DNA of 31,255 nt, taken from positions 1 through 31,255 of the forward strand of contig CALYQE010000001.1 in assembly GCA_945281075.1 (NCBI GenBank). Direction: 5' to 3'. The position numbers and the translations under genes were made by a program. Positions 30,252 to 31,255 of this stretch are shown one piece after another (the first letter of the stretch is position 1; each line of letters opens with the position of its first letter). Below the pieces are notes generated by a model that was not told where the DNA came from, searched no databases, and saw only the letters and a list, made by a program, of their open reading frames with translations. This stretch comes from an uncultured Lactobacillus sp. Lineage in GTDB: Bacteria > Bacillota > Bacilli > Lactobacillales > Lactobacillaceae.

Positions 30252-31254
30252 AAAGCAATATAAGCGCTTCACGGTTACTGATTTTTTTGAGTTAGTTCGG
30301 CTTAACACTAAGTTAAATAGTTTGATGCCATACTTACTGGGAATATTGTTTGCTTATTTTTATTTTCACACGTTCAACTGGGAAAACTCCTTAATTTATT
30401 TGATTGCTCAAGGAGCGATTGCACTTTTTGTCACTGGTTTTAATAATGTCCAAGACTATCGGCTTGCCAAAAGTCAAAGCTATCAACAAAAACACAACCT
30501 AATTGGCAAACGCAATATTTCTCCTAAAACATCCTTGTTAGTTATGCTTATGCTCCTTTTTGTTGCAGGAATTTTAGGAATTTGGCTTACTATTCGAACT
30601 AATTTTTTTATTTTATTGATTGGAGCACCGGGACTTTTGGTTGCGGTTTTCTATACTTATGGTCCTGTACCTTTTTCTCGAATTCCTTTAGGAGAAATTT
30701 TAGCCGGTCTATTCGAAGGTCTAGGAATAATGTTTTTGGCCGTTTACATTAATTCACCATTTTCACAATTGGCTAGCTTAACTTTTAATTGGCCCGAATT
30801 TTCGTTTTCTGGTAATTTAGCTAACTTATTGCTAATCTTTTGGATTGCTTTACCCCAAGCTTTTTTCAATGCCGCTACTATGCTAGCTGATAATACTTGC
30901 GACTTAAAGCAAGATTTGGAAAATGGCCGACATACCCTACCTTCATACATTGGCGTTCCATCCTCCTTAAACTTGTTTAGCTTTTTAACCCTCTTTCCTT
31001 ATATCATTGTTTTGATTAGCGTGATATTTAAACTGTTACCAATTTGGCAACTTCTAGTATTTATTACTTTTCCAAAATTGTATAAGAACGTGCGCTCATT
31101 TCGAAAAAAGCAAACTAAGGATATGGCATTTTGGGTGGACAAAGATAATATCAAACACAAGGTTCCAACTACCTTTGATCTGGCTCCGCAAAATTTATTT
31201 TGGTTCCAACTAATGCAAATTTTGGGACTGATAATCGGAATTTTAATTGAATAA
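30241..31254 (+). CDS. dmkA: UbiA-family demethylmenaquinone prenyltransferase (DmkA)
   Basis: 337 aa, about eight to nine membrane segments. The first Asp-rich motif is N68-N-V-Q-D72-Y-R, the MenA-type form, and the second is D217-NTC-D221-LKQ-D225 followed by GRHTLP, as in 1,4-dihydroxy-2-naphthoate prenyltransferases (MenA), which join the prenyl chain to DHNA. In EET loci DmkA does this for the pathway's own quinone. No menaquinone head-group genes are in the window; many lactobacilli depend on DHNA made by other bacteria. ATG 30241 is the only in-frame start (TGA at 30235). The stop TAA ends one base before the window edge, so the gene is complete. Downstream genes are not visible. Confidence 0.88.
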   Translation: MEAKKQYKRFTVTDFFELVRLNTKLNSLMPYLLGILFAYFYFHTFNWENSLIYLIAQGAIALFVTGFNNVQDYRLAKSQSYQQKHNLIGKRNISPKTSLLVMLMLLFVAGILGIWLTIRTNFFILLIGAPGLLVAVFYTYGPVPFSRIPLGEILAGLFEGLGIMFLAVYINSPFSQLASLTFNWPEFSFSGNLANLLLIFWIALPQAFFNAATMLADNTCDLKQDLENGRHTLPSYIGVPSSLNLFSFLTLFPYIIVLISVIFKLLPIWQLLVFITFPKLYKNVRSFRKKQTKDMAFWVDKDNIKHKVPTTFDLAPQNLFWFQLMQILGLIIGILIE

Positions 31255-31255
31255 A

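Noticed and set aside
1..31255. CRISPR array, tRNA, rRNA, insertion sequence or prophage
   Set aside because: No regularly spaced repeats, no clover-leaf or rRNA sequence, no transposase or integrase genes, and no terminal repeats were seen.

Overview
The window looks like chromosome from a low-GC lactic acid bacterium of the family Lactobacillaceae, most likely Lactobacillus in the narrow sense. The evidence is the AT-rich sequence with strong AGGAGG-type ribosome binding sites, the EF-P variant, CoaA, YaaA, HelD, secreted proteins whose signal peptides end in (V/A)YA-KK or HAA, and a heme-efflux and exogenous-quinone gene set typical of bacteria that make neither heme nor a full respiratory chain. 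The species call is inference. I see no tRNA, rRNA, CRISPR array, intact mobile element or phage block.

Layout. (1) 1-4.3 kb: the 3' end of a C39-like peptidase, then a leftward flavin cluster (two tandem NADPH-dependent FMN reductases, a tyrosine phosphatase, a cytoplasmic ApbE-like protein), a TetR regulator and a 73-aa protein with a long structured leader. (2) 4.8-7.1 kb: a leftward TetR / FtsX permease / ABC ATPase operon that I assign to HrtR-HrtB-HrtA heme efflux, with a 15-bp perfect palindrome in its promoter region. (3) 7.2-15.1 kb: housekeeping genes (histidine phosphatase, YaaA, EF-P, pantothenate kinase, GNAT, HelD) with small unknown and secreted proteins between them. (4) 15.3-18.4 kb: two secreted matrixin-type zinc metalloproteases on either side of a histidine phosphatase, then a decayed GntR/UTRA regulator. 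(5) 18.5-23.4 kb: a complete livJHMGF branched-chain amino-acid ABC transporter operon. It is preceded by a consensus promoter, a 29-codon leader ORF containing Ile-Ile-Ile-Ala-Leu-Leu, and mutually exclusive hairpins ending in an intrinsic terminator, which together look like a ribosome-mediated attenuator. (6) 23.6-31.25 kb: a small membrane protein and then a nearly complete flavin-based extracellular electron transfer (EET) locus in two divergent arms: ndh2-eetA-eetB-dmkB leftward and pplA-fmnB-dmkA rightward.

How the EET genes should work together, from the Listeria/Lactiplantibacillus model: Ndh2 oxidises NADH and passes electrons to a demethylmenaquinone made by DmkB (prenyl chain) and DmkA (attachment to DHNA, probably taken up). 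EetA and EetB carry electrons across or out of the membrane. FmnB attaches FMN to the two SGAT sites of the lipoprotein PplA, which reduces external acceptors. In both arms the first gene (ndh2, pplA) is separated from the rest by an intrinsic terminator, which suggests deliberate stoichiometric tuning. The riboflavin/FMN transporter genes often found in this locus are not in the window and could lie just beyond its right edge.
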